The notes beneath the pieces are model-generated. The model searched no databases. It was not told the DNA's origin and saw only the letters and a program-made list of their open reading frames with translations. This document shows positions 23,906-34,560 of a DNA stretch of 64,000 nucleotides, piece after piece. Position numbers and translations under genes: made by a program. The stretch spans positions 4,616,030 through 4,680,029 of the forward strand of contig JAQFVV010000055.1 of assembly GCA_028023455.1 (NCBI GenBank), in the 5' to 3' direction. Every line of letters starts with the position of its first letter. The stretch's first letter is position 1. Source of the stretch: Epiperipatus broadwayi (Eukaryota > Onychophora > Udeonychophora > Euonychophora > Peripatidae).

Positions 23906-26900
23906 GAATGTAATGAAGGTGATATGCTCCTGTTAATATAATAAAGTTTTAAGAATTAGTGAAGTTGCATTTGTATTAATATTCCTAACCAGAAAAAAGA
24001 AGTGCCTACATTTATAGTACACTTGAGATTTAAAAAGTATACTTATTGTTCTGGTGTCAAAATAGATTGGGTTCAAAATCCTAGAGTTTTTTTTTAATTT
24101 CAAGTTAAAAGCTATATAGTAAAAATGTAATTGGAATTAGCTATCAGATACATAGCTGAGAATCCCAAGTTTTCATTGATAAATACAAAAGCCAGAAAAT
24201 GATCTGGAGAAATTGCAATGTCATCCTATATATAAACGAGTGATAACTGAAGCATATAGTAGATAGTGCTAGAATACTGAGATAAGAATTGCTCTTTTTT
24301 ATGTTGAATAAGATTACTTTAAAATACCATGCTGGATCTAAACTTTTTACTAGAGATTAATTTGTTTTTCTTTAAAAAAAAATATATTCATTCTAAAAGT
24401 AATTAGCTTCTGTCATCTTAATAATTCTTGCAACAAGAATCACTATTGTTGTAGAAATAATTTACTTTAGTTTTGATATACGAATTTCAATTTCTTTTCT
24501 TTTTGATAACATTACGTATAATTTTATAAATCATTTTCATTAATGAATTATTAACATTCAACAATTTCTGTTTCAGCATTAATTTTATTTTCACATTAAA
24601 AAAAAAACTTATTAGCAAATTATGTATGAGTATTAACATATGTATAAGAGAATAAATTTAAGTTACGTAACATACGATAAACTACATATAAAACTGGCAA
24701 TAAAAAATTGATTTTTCAGGTCAGATGCGCATCTTTCTTATGCTTTCAGTAACAGGTGATTAATCTTGGAAAATAGCTCTCCAGTTGCGATTGAGATATC
24801 TTGGATGTGTGATTGCGAAGAATATCAAGTCATAAATTACAGAAGAAAATTAAGCAAAAGTATTCTAATTGGAGAATAGATGTTACTATGTCTTACCTAT
24901 TTAATTCCCGAATAAGAAGTGACTCAATTTCAACACACTTTAATCCAAGTTACAATATATAAAAATAATAGGGTATATTAATATACCAAGATATAATATT
25001 CATATGAGTTCACTCTCTTCTCAATCACGTAAATTATCCATTACAATTACATAAATCCCTGCTCCATTGCTTTGGAATATAAGTCCCTTTCACTTAATAC
25101 TTACTCAGTAATTAAATAACCATTAGAAGGCAATACATTATCTTTGCCATGATTAAAGTTTTTTAATCCTGCAGGCCCTTAAGGCATTTTAAAATTATAA
25201 TAAGATCGGGGGTGATCTGTTTTAATCCTAGTCACCTTGTATACCTTCAGGAGCCAAGATCCTAAGTAATAAGATGTTCCCTGCTGGTTTCTTCCACTGC
25301 TTATCCTGGGTGGAATCCCAGGTGATCTTAAGCGATGAAGATGGAAAAAAAGCACTCCAGTCTTGTTATACTTTTTTGCTTTTTTGTTTTCTGGAATAAT
25401 AATATAGTTCACGAGGATCCGGGTGGAGAGTTTTATCAGTTTAATCTTTACTGTAACTTCAATTAGTAGTTGGCTGATACTAATTGAATTTTCTCTGTTA
25501 TCTGATTTTCCTTTCTGTAATTAGTTCTCGTTACAGTATTTCAATTAAATATTTTATTTAATTAATATTTGATTTTCTCTATTATTTTTTTTTTTTTTTA
25601 ATATTATTTTTATCTCTTCACATAATTTTAATATAAATACATTTCAGATGTCAAAATAAATAAAATAATATTGAAATTAAAACAAATGGAAAAGATCAAG
25701 CTGTATGTAGAAAAATTATTTTAATTCTTTACTTGATAAAGATGATTAAAAAAAAATTAAAGGATTAACGCAAACATAGGTTGTTTTTATTTATTCACAT
25801 TATTAAATTCTTATTTTAATCTTTTAATTAGTTCTTATCATGTTAGATTAAGAATTTTTCAATATCTAATAATAAATGTTTGCTTTAGATATTGTCATGG
25901 CATCCTCATATCAATTAGCATTACTTTTCTAAATTATCTAAATTGGAAAATTGAATAATATTGAGCAAACATTATGATTGGAAAAGAAACTCTTTATAGT
26001 AAACTAGATTTACCAATTGAAATTGCACTGCATAATTATATTGACTTAGAGATTCAAAATTTAGGATTATTAAGCATAGCAAGAAATTAATCTAATAATA
26101 TTGAGCATCGTTATAATTAGAAAAGAAACTCTTTATAGTAAAGCATTTTGTCAATTGAAATTGCATTGGATAATTATCTTGATTTATAGATTCAAACAGG
26201 ATTATTAAGCATAGCAACAAGTTAATCTAATAATATTTTTGCAAAATAATTTGTCATCAATTTCTGTCTATCTCTTACATATATATATATATTTAAATAA
26301 ATTGATAAGAATATATATATATTGTTTTAAATGTACATTGATGTGATAACATTAAATTATTTTTTGATTGGAAATCTTGAATTTGTTAGTACCTTAAATT
26401 TACAATATATACAGTGATAATAATAATTTTATAAATTTTCTAATTTATCATAGAAGAATTTATATCAAATAGCTAAAAATTTTATCTTTTGTAGTTGTTA
26501 TCTTTATCTACTTGAATGGGTCCCATATGACAAAGTTATATAAAATTTTCATCTCCAAGTTGATTGCCAGTTTTTGTCTTTATCAATGAAGACTTGGTTT
26601 CAAAAGTTAGAACTAATATAGCAATATCCTGAAACATTAAAAAATTCTTAAGGTTTTGAACTCAGGCTAATTCTTAGTTATATAATTTTGACAATATGAT
26701 GCTATCTAGTGTCCATTCCTTACTCAATTTTACAGTGGATGACTTGGAATAGGCTGAAGATTACTGTTTTTGGAAGCATAAGCTAAAATCGTGTGATGTT
26801 GTTATTGGAATAGTTGTTTGAAAACTAAAAATAATATTACAAAGTTGGTGTTTGTATATATATATATTTGTGAGATTTTGTTTAGTTGGCATTAAAGGAT

Positions 26901-27029
26901 CTCTATAAAAAGAATGCTGTACTCAACAAAAATATATTTTTATTGCTTTTTATTAAGTTGTGAATTTATTGTATTTGGACATTTAATTTTATATATGAAT
27001 GCTAAAATATTGTTAAATTTTTTATATAG
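23906..27029. other. End of intron 2, with a 140-bp tandem duplication and one GC-richer patch
   Basis: A unit of about 140 bp at 25954-26093 is repeated with divergence at 26094 to about 26230 (shared gaaaagaaactctttatagta and ggattattaagcatagcaa). The patch 25190-25420 is richer in GC and includes a 77-codon minus-strand open frame with no known motif. The intron ends in tttatatag at 27029. No gene is recognised. Confidence 0.5.
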
Positions 27030-27206
27030 GTATTTTGTGGCAAAATTCCAAAAGATATGTTTGAAGATGAATTAATTCCTTTATTTGAAAAATGTGGCAG
27101 AATATGGGATTTAAGATTAATGATGGATCCATTAACGGGCCAAAATAGGGGGTATGCCTTTGTGACATTTTGTGATAAAGAAGGTGCTCAAGAAGGAGTT
27201 AAGCAG
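27030..27206 (+). CDS. Syp: hnRNP Q/R exon encoding RRM1
   Basis: A 177-bp exon of 59 codons, phase 0 at both ends, with acceptor ttatatag and donor CAG|gtaaat. It encodes most of the first RNA-recognition motif. RNP2 is VFCGKI at residues 1-6, then [17 protein letters not shown], then [13 protein letters not shown], and RNP1 is RGYAFVTF. All expected aromatic and basic RNA-contact positions of RNP1 are present. The wording is close to family members from insects to vertebrates. The ATG at 27057 is internal, not a start. The exon is followed by an intron of only 541 bp, in contrast to the giant introns upstream. Confidence 0.95.
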
Positions 27207-27747
27207 GTAAATTTTATTTATTATTTTCATTATTTATTTTCACTTCATAGCTTTGTATTTTTTTTTTATGTGTAATTGCTGTGTTACATAAATTGCTTTG
27301 TAATGATCATCCTGGTTAGATGCATTTAAATATTTTTTTAAAGCTCTCTGTATTATTATTATTATTTTTTTAATGTGCCTGTATTTTTGCATGTAGCATA
27401 TAAAATTTAATATGTTAGAAAATTTTTGAATTTTGATGACAATTGTTTAAAATCAAATGTTGTTACCATTATGTGTATACTTGAAAAACTGGCACTATAT
27501 AAAGTATGCTTTCTAATTTAAAGCATGCTTTATTAACAATCTCTAGGATGATTGGATCTCCTCTTGTTCCATATAATATGTTTTGAATATTAGTAATTGA
27601 ACTAGATAATAAAACAAAATCAGTAAATATTTAGGATTTTATGCTATCATTTATTTTTTGGGCCATTTGCAAATTTTTCTCTTCCCATTTTTGAGACACG
27701 AGTGTCTTTTTTTAGCGGTATCTCATCATACTTTGTTATCGTTTCAG
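27207..27747. other. Intron 3 (541 bp)
   Basis: The short intron ends in a polypyrimidine-poor catactttgttatcgtttcag acceptor. The palindromic agacacgagtgtct near 27695 is notable but unassigned. Confidence 0.8.
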
Positions 27748-27883
27748 CTTGACAACTATGAGATCAAAAAGGGGAAGACTTTGAAAGTGAACATTTCTGT
27801 TGCAAACCTCAGACTCTTTGTTGGTAACATACCAAAGAGCAAGAGCAAAGAGGAGATCCATGAAGAATTCTCAAAATTGACAG
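27748..27883 (+). CDS. Syp: hnRNP Q/R alternative exon 4a, start of RRM2 (KVNIS/SKLT form)
   Basis: A 136-bp exon, phase 0 in and phase 1 out (ACAG|gtacag). It reads LDNYEIKKGKTLKVNIS, then VANLRLFVGNIPKSKSKEEI, then HEEFSKLT plus one base G. LFVGNI is the RNP2 strand of RRM2. The KTLKVNISV-NLRLFVGNIP wording corresponds to one of the known arthropod Syp isoform types. A homologous exon of identical length and phase lies 363 bp downstream (28247-28382), and inclusion of both in one mRNA would shift the frame and duplicate half an RRM. I infer that the two are used alternatively. The frame runs open into the intron beyond 27883 but has no homology there. Confidence 0.92.
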
Positions 27884-27909
27884 GTACAGTAATGGTCTTT
27901 ATTTGATAA

Positions 27910-28202
27910 CGACACAGGTGGTTTCTACAATGACGCTCAAGCATATGGGGAAAAATATTTATTATCATAGAGACATCTAAACAATAAATACTAGTTTAAA
28001 TATATGTCCGATGGGTATACACATGTGTATATATGTAAATACATGCATTCAGGTTTGAAAATGTATGTAATTATATATCTGTCAACATATATAAATGTAT
28101 ACTTAGGGAAATTCACATGTTTATGAATTCCATTCGCCTATCATATTTCTATATATATAAGGGTTCCTTCAACTTGGCGTCATTGTGGCCACAAACCTGT
28201 CG
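27910..28202 (+). promoter_or_regulatory. Intronic inverted repeat between exons 4a and 4b, possible splicing switch
   Basis: The left arm 27910-27941 can pair with the right arm 28173-28202. A perfect 10-bp core (acaatgacgc, 27927-27936, with gcgtcattgt, 28177-28186) continues, after a one-base bulge, into caag/cttg. On the outer side it continues through G-U and C-G pairs to a cgac..aggt / acctgtcg stem. The arms start 27 nt after the 4a donor and end 44 nt before the 4b acceptor, so folding would loop out about 230 nt. The structure is seen in the sequence. A role in exclusive splicing is inference, and terminal repeats of an old MITE are the alternative. Confidence 0.55.
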
Positions 28203-28246
28203 AATCATTCACTCAAATGATTGGTTAACATACTTTGTCATTACAG

Positions 28247-28382
28247 CTGGATAATTATGAAATTAGAAAGGGAAAACACATAGGCGTGTGCATTTCATTT
28301 AACAACCATCGGATATATGTGGCTAATATACCAAAGAGCAAAAGCAAAGAAGAATTATTTGAAGAATTTTCCAAACATGCAC
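28247..28382 (+). CDS. Syp: hnRNP Q/R alternative exon 4b, start of RRM2 (SFNNHR/SKHA form)
   Basis: A 136-bp exon with acceptor gtcattacag and donor GCAC|gtaagt, phase 0 in and phase 1 out, exactly as exon 4a. It reads LDNYEIRKGKHIGVCIS, then FNNHRIYVANIPKSKSKEEL, then FEEFSKHA plus one base C. RNP2 is IYVANI instead of LFVGNI. Identity to 4a is 31 of 45 residues, concentrated at LDNYEI, NIPKSKSKEE and EEFSK, while the stretch between is replaced. KHIGVCIS resembles the vertebrate protein and SFNNHR...SKHA the second arthropod isoform. Its donor gtaagt is the stronger of the two. Third-position differences are numerous, so the duplication is old and both copies have been kept under selection. 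Confidence 0.92.
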
Positions 28383-31300
28383 GTAAGTTTAATGTAGTGC
28401 TTAACTGAGTATGTGCAGCTTTGTTTAACTACAGAAATATATGCAGAGATTGGAACAGAGAAATTAGAAATTAAATCTAATATAGGTAAATAGATACTGC
28501 AAATTATAAGGCAAAGTTGTTATGGCAAAAATGTATCTTCGAAACCAGATATATTGTGGGAAACAAAAAATTAGCATATTGTGGTAAGTTGTTATAAACT
28601 ATTTTTTCAAAAATAATTGCTTAAAAAATAGCAGTAATGAAATATCAAAGTTATAAATTGGTCAAAGCATGCATGATCTAACAAAGGTAAGTAAAGAATA
28701 AATTAGAATATCACAATAGACCAATAATTGTAATCGTGGTTAGAATACATTGGTAGGCTATTAATTTAGTCATTGAAATTTGTTTCAGTAATCCCACCCA
28801 CACATACACACACACAAAGTAATATTTAGTTTCAAAGCCATGGCATGGATATCAAAATTTGCCGATGATAGTGATAGTAAATAATATATAATGTATATAT
28901 TTAACACACACATAATGCATAGCTATTTTTGATATGTATATATAATAAGTTTACTTTACATATTAGTAAATAAATTAATATTTAAATACATTAAAAAGCT
29001 AAAACAAATTCATTAAATACCTATCAATTATTAAAATTAATTTTAGTGAGTTGCTTGTTTTTTTAGTCAAATGGTTGTGTTTATTTAAATCATGATTAAT
29101 GTTTAATTCAATTGTTATATTGGGGACTTGAATTTTTTTTTTTTTTATAAATAAATTTGCATATTATGGAGAGTGGGTGCTTTAAAAAAATAGTTGATTG
29201 ATAATGATTAAAAGCTCTATTATTTTAAACCAGTAACGTTCAGTAGTCTTAGCTCTTAGCAGTTGCACTGTGAACTCAAAAATTAAAATTTGAATATTGA
29301 TAAAAAAAAATAATTTTTATTTATTAAGTTTTGATGAATAGACTTATTTTTAGAAATACACTATTGTGTGAGACTAGTTAGGAATTAGAAAGAATAAGAA
29401 AAAAACGATAATAAATTAAGGAAAAGTTAATATTTATTTTGTTGATAGTTATAATTAGGCATAAAAAAGAATTTATATATTAGTTCAACCATATATAGAA
29501 GAAGTAGATACAGGTAAAATTAGATGAAAAGATAATTCTTGTTTGTTTTTTTTTTAAAAAAAAGTATTTATGATAAATGATAAAAATTAGCATTGGAGAG
29601 AGAAGGAGATTATTGTGTTAAGTTTCTGATAATATCATAGTAACTTGATATATTAGACATAATAATTTTAATACATTTATCTATAATTATTACATATAAT
29701 TTTATGTATAATATATGGGGAAAAAAATTAATGAAAATATAATTTTAATAAACTTAATAAACATCTTGACTTTGTGCATTCGATTAGTTTGATGGGAGTG
29801 ATAAAAATTAAATGGCGGAAACAATGCTATTTTGTTATACAATTGAATATAAATATGTCGTTTGTTTTATATTATAGTGGAATTGCGATATCTGTTATAT
29901 TTTGTTACAAGCTCTCCCTCACATATTTTGTGAATATAATAGCTCATATTTTGTTGATAAGCTTTAATTACAATACAGTACATATTGTTTATTGTACTGT
30001 AAATTTAAAGTATTTTTCACCATGCATATTCAAAATTAAAATCTACTATACCACTTTTTTTTTTTGAATAAAAATGGGACATGTCAATCTTGCATCATAT
30101 CTAAGCGTGCTGGAGAAGATATACCTTTTCTTTAGTAACTTTTTTTCCATTATATATAATAGCAATCTGGTTATCAGCAGACTGATCTTTATCATTGTTT
30201 TGATGATTCAAACCCACATTGATTTGGGAATCTATACTGGAGAGGGAAGTATTATAAATTTAATCTCCTTCAAAGTACTGTCCATTTAATACAGTATACC
30301 AGCCTAAACGTGTTTTTCATTTTTCAAAATAGTCTGGAAAGACAGTGAGGCCTTTTAACACCTTTGTCATCTTTTTTTCCACCATTTTTAAGTCGGATAA
30401 AAAAAAAAAATTGGGGCATTTTTTTCATTCAAGAGAATAAAAAGAAGTTTCACAATTAGAAATCAAGCGAATATGACTGATAGATAAGCTGTATCATGTT
30501 CAATTTAATTAAAAATTGTTTACCACTCGACTGCTCATAGAGGAATTATGGTGAAGTTTGTACTCCTCACTTTGCCACATAACGGGACATTTACATTTTA
30601 TCGCATCACACAAACGTTTTAGAATTTGTAGATAAAATGTCTGATTGCTGTGAACTAATTTTGAGAGAAAAATACCATTTGTTCAATAAAAAACAAAAAC
30701 AAAACAGCATTATCTTGATATTGGATTTTATTTGACGCACTTTTTTGGGACATGGTGAATTTGACAATTCCTATAAATCATTTGTAAACTTGTGTTTTCC
30801 CCAGAACAGCTTTCTTGTAATCTGTTTCAAGCATTACAAATGTTTTCCTGAAAAGAAAACAATTTTACATTATTTCAACTTTTCAGCCATTACAAAAAAT
30901 CGATAAATACGTGAAATACACTTCTCAAAAAAAATGTGCTAGATTAACCATGATTTTACGTGGTAACATAATTTGGCAGATTGATGTAAAAGGGTCCCTG
31001 CAAGAGCAATGTAACAGAAGAAGCATATAAGAACTGGCACACTTACCAGAGAATAATTGCAGTTATTTTTGGGTTCTGTCTCCCTTGTACAGTCATCTCT
31101 AGTTGTTTTATCACTCATTTTGGATCCTCGGGTAATTTTTCAAAGTTTACGCTTTCTGATGCAATACAAGAATGTTTTAAAGTTTTTTTAAATTTCATAA
31201 AACTTCTAACTATGCTTAGATTTTATTAATGAAACATTGTACTACATCATAATAAAAAGATGAAGGATACAAGTATGTGCTTTCAACATAACCTGAAGAA

Positions 31301-33964
31301 AGATAATTAATAAACATTGCGTACAGCACTCCGAGATGAAAAGATGGCTGCTGCCCTGTCATAAAATTTATTAAATTTACAAATTATAGTGTTTTTATTT
31401 TCGTTTATTTACTTTTTTTTTTTGTTTGTTATTTACTTCTTTTTTTGGATAGCATATAACTGAAGTAATGTATATTGATATAGCACATGTTGAGGTTCAC
31501 TATATATTTCATTTTTACTTTTAAAGAAAGAAATATATATATATTTAGTTTTTATAGTTATGAATAAATTTCTTGAAAATTTCAAAATCTCTAAAAATTC
31601 TTCAGTGACTTTTTAACCACTGCTCTAAATATTTAGTTTTATTGTGAAATCACCAATAAATATCTGCCTTGAACACAAATTATGAATATTTTGTTTAGCT
31701 ATTTGTATATAGGCTTACAAATTTAAGTCTTTTTAAATGTCAGAAAAAACTATAGTTTGATCTAATCACATGTTCTGTGCACTATCTTTACCTAAATTGT
31801 TAGTTATTTTCCTTTGATAATAAATAAAAAAATCACTTTAAAGTTGCTCTAAACTGAAATCGTGATTTATGATGAAAAATGTTTTTGCAATTAAAAAATC
31901 ATGAAACATAACAATAGTTTTATTATTATTATTCAGATTCATTTGATGATGGTAAAATAGTTTTTAAAATTTCTATTGTTGAGACTGGACTTTTTATCTA
32001 CTTTTTCCTAATAAAGTAGTTGTGAAAGAGCCAGATGGTGAGGATTTGAATGGTTTTTCATTCATTTTACTCTTTATCTAGATATCAATTTTCTGATCAA
32101 TATTGAATGATTTTGTTTTATAATTATAGAGTATCTAAACATTCTTCATTTAGCATTACCTTTAAATGCTAATTACATTTAAGTAAGCTTATTTAGTTTG
32201 GTCATTATTTTTTAAATTAATCATATTGTTATTAAGTATAAATCTTTGTTATTGTTGTTCCATACAATTAAAGACTATAGAAAATAGCTTCTTTTGTTTC
32301 ATTTTATAATATTGGAAAATTAAAATGCTAAATATGAATTTTATATTTATTATTAAGTATATATGATTTTATTTTAAATGTTATAGTTAGGTACTATTCT
32401 TGAAGAAAAAAAAAAAAACAAAAAAATTCCTTAACATAGAAAGATTTCTTCAGATTAATTCCAATATCAAGTAATTTATAAACAAAAAAAATAAATTGAA
32501 CTCGAACACATGAGTAAAAGAGAAAAAAAGGAAGTTAATAATAATTGAAGATGATATTGTGAAAGGAAGATGAGCCGAGTATGTGGTCAAATTGAAAAAA
32601 GAAACAGATATGATTAGACAAAAATTGTGGTCTGGACGATTATAAAGAACTACATTTTGTAAAGATAAGATTTGATTTGGTATTGGAATTATTAAACTGA
32701 CCAGTGCTTAATAGGACAAAAGGCATCATCCATGTCCCTGAGATATTAAAATGTTATGAATGAGAGAGTTTGAAGTAAAAAAAGATTAAAAGTCATAGTA
32801 AAATATTGTAAGACGAAGTTTATGTTTTTTTAAATATAAATTTTAAGAAGTGAAAGTTGAAACATGAAAAATTGATGATTTTATGATTTATTGATCAGCT
32901 AGTACAATAAGAAAATGTTTGTTATGTGTGTAAAATATAGAACTATAAGTTACCTTGAGTTTTTTTTTAGTTTTGTGAAATTTTATTTGAAAATTCAGAT
33001 TAAAAAAAAAAAATGTACTAACTATATTAAAAAAAGCCATTCAATACTTGCTAGAAGATATATTGAAATGAATAGATAGGAAGAAAAAAAAGATAATATG
33101 ACATAAAGGATTAGAATAAATGATTTGGTTCCAAAACCTATCCTCCTCCCTCCTCATCCTTCTTTTCTAGGAAGGCGATTAAACTAATAGAATTAGGTAG
33201 AGGTGTAAGACGTTTAATTTTCAATATACATCTGTTGACTATAAATAAGTTTGTTAAATGATTGTTGAAGTTAAATTAATTTATTCCAAAATTACACAAA
33301 TATTTTCATTATGTATATGTGGTTTACTGTTAAGTAATGTTTTCTGGCTGACAAATACAAACTTTTAAGTGTTTAGAAAATTAGGTGAATGAGTAGCAAA
33401 GAATATATTGAATATGGATGAGAAAGTGTTTAATTGTAGAAAAGCTTCATTTTGGATCATTAATGTTAACTGCATTGGGTTAATTATTTATTCTTTTTTG
33501 GAAATTTTGAAAAAGAAAGCTGTACTTTAGGAAGAAAGATTATTAAAGAATCTGTAAGGAGTAGAGTGGCTTGTAGAAAGATAGACATAACCTGATGAAT
33601 ATATAATACAGACTTGATGATTTAGAAAAGATTCTTAAGTAAACATTGTTTTGAAAATATTGTAATTAATCTTAAAAGAAAGTGGACTGATTCATTGGAT
33701 TGTATATGATGTGGCAATGTTAGAATTGATGGTAAACATTAGTTTATGAAATTTGAAACGCAAAAAAAAAAAAAAAATACTAATAAAACTCAAAAAGTGT
33801 ATAAATAGTAAAAAAAAGGATTTTTTTTTTTAAAAAAAAAACTTTATAAAATATCATGAAGAAATTTAGAAATTCCAATGAGGAAATAGATTCATTAGTG
33901 ACTAGTCTTTCAATTTTGCTACTATAACCAAAGATTTGACTATCATTTGTGTTGTTCACATTTT
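28383..33964. other. Long downstream intron, no exon seen
   Basis: Mostly AT-rich. It contains a short ca microsatellite near 28797-28817. It also contains the second copies (29925-30030 and about 31235-31385) of the dispersed repeat seen at 12042-12680. The rest of RRM2 (expected DDKKKNRGFCFLEY-type wording) was looked for and not found. The region 32540-32800 is weakly LINE-like but not assigned. Confidence 0.55.
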
Positions 33965-34560
33965 CATAGATAATGGCTGATAAATTTCATTTATCTAGCA
34001 CAGGAGCTCAACGACTGTGGGTTGATCTGAATATGTTAATGAGTATATTTACATCTAGAAAGATCAAATTCAGCTGGGTTTATTGTTGGATCTAGATAAA
34101 GAAATTGTTTGAAATCAGATAAAAAGACCATTTTTCCCGCCATAATTCTTCAATTATAGAATCTGCATCAAATATCCAAAAAAGGGATTTTGATTTGAGA
34201 TGAGACTTAGGTGGTGAAACTATTTCTTGAGTTATTGGAAAGTTTTATCTCTACTTAACAACTTTTTATACATTTTCTGTGAAGCAACTTCTGATATCTG
34301 GTGGAAGAACAGGAAGCCATTACAAAGGAATAGATTTGAGAGTGCTAGTAATATTTTTTATGGTAATTTTTTATTCCAAACTGTATTTGCCAAACTCTCC
34401 ATAAAATACATTATAATCCTATGTAGTTCAGCCAAACTTTTCAAGGCGATTATTTCTAGAATTTTTGATCTAAAATTATTCCTAAATAGCATGTGATAGG
34501 ATTGTTTCATTCTATTACTATAAAGGGTTATATTCAAATTACATGATGTTACTCTGTTGT
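33965..34560 (-). mobile_element. Jockey-like LINE relic, C-terminal RT region
   Basis: Read on the minus strand, broken frames give a string of fragments typical of the C-terminus of Jockey-type LINEs. WLPVLPPDIRS (about 34288-34320) corresponds to the family's PVL-APPDIRR segment. It is preceded by SLANTVWNK and ILEIIALKSLAEL and followed by LWREKWSFYL, NPAEFDLSR and an LN-FR--H-R--PVLDK-NLSA stretch. Multiple stops and shifts interrupt it. Sequence above 34560 up to about 35340 may belong to the same or another old element but is not recognisable. Confidence 0.6.

Noticed and set aside
32540-32830. Possible LINE tail on the plus strand
   Set aside because: Only weak resemblance to the RTE tail was seen, and alignment by eye could not be sustained.
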